A stretch of 5,581 bases of DNA from Tangfeifania sp. (GTDB taxonomy: Bacteria; Bacteroidota; Bacteroidia; Bacteroidales; Prolixibacteraceae). Position 1 is the first letter of the stretch, and the number at the start of each line of letters is the position of its first letter. The DNA is taken from assembly GCA_018400515.1 (NCBI GenBank), contig JAGYMR010000189.1, forward strand, positions 1 to 5,581, read 5' to 3'. Positions 5,578 to 5,581 of the stretch are shown piece after piece. A program made the position numbers and the translations under genes. The notes under the pieces were generated by a model, which saw only the letters and a list, made by a program, of their open reading frames with translations, was not told where the DNA came from and made no database searches.

Positions 5578-5581
5578 ATTC

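Noticed and set aside
1..5581. CRISPR array, insertion sequence, tRNA or rRNA genes
   Set aside because: No regularly spaced repeats, transposase frame, terminal inverted repeats or structured RNA gene sequence was seen.

Overview
The window looks like a chromosomal segment of a member of the Bacteroidota, most likely in or near the Bacteroidales. Three things suggest this. Genes are not preceded by convincing Shine-Dalgarno sequences. Two promoters fit the Bacteroidota -7 element TAnnTTTG. The gene families are also typical: a secreted C69 dipeptidase of about 560 residues, PepT, TilS, and a small two-helix GC-x2-GTCP membrane protein next to a thioredoxin. No lineage-defining marker such as rRNA is present, so the placement is an inference.

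Layout. Bases 44-1726 (minus strand) encode an exported C69-family dipeptidase with its promoter at 1751-1758. Bases 1727-2152 are mostly non-coding but hold a 51-codon candidate gene (1802-1957, plus strand), a stack of inverted repeats (1964-2057) and a promoter with two overlapping-register -7 boxes for the next gene. Bases 2153-3382 (pepT, tripeptide aminopeptidase) and 3390-4715 (tilS, tRNA-Ile lysidine synthetase) are on the plus strand, 7 bases apart, and probably cotranscribed. Two successive hairpins (4716-4741 and 4776-4801) end that unit. After a 7+7 inverted repeat (4848-4867) comes a second plus-strand unit: a 75-residue two-helix membrane protein (4899-5126) overlapping a 103-residue thioredoxin (5123-5434) in an ATGA junction. 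Bases 5435-5581 hold no gene I can see, only short repeats and hairpins, and the window ends inside this spacer.

How the genes fit together. The divergent dipeptidase and pepT both degrade short peptides, one outside the cytoplasm and one inside it, which suits a peptide-using organism. TilS is a housekeeping tRNA-modification enzyme that seems to share the pepT transcript. The membrane protein and thioredoxin are translationally coupled and probably serve a common thiol or sulfur-related role, which the sequence does not define.

The main open questions are in the spacers. A 13-base sequence, CATGCTCGTTTCA, occurs in two spacers, each time followed at once by an unrelated hairpin with an 8-bp stem, 9-base loop and T-rich tail. 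The 51-codon ORF with its own terminator-like palindrome also deserves a check. Most of the window is ordinary housekeeping sequence, and I do not see a clear new defence or mobile system.
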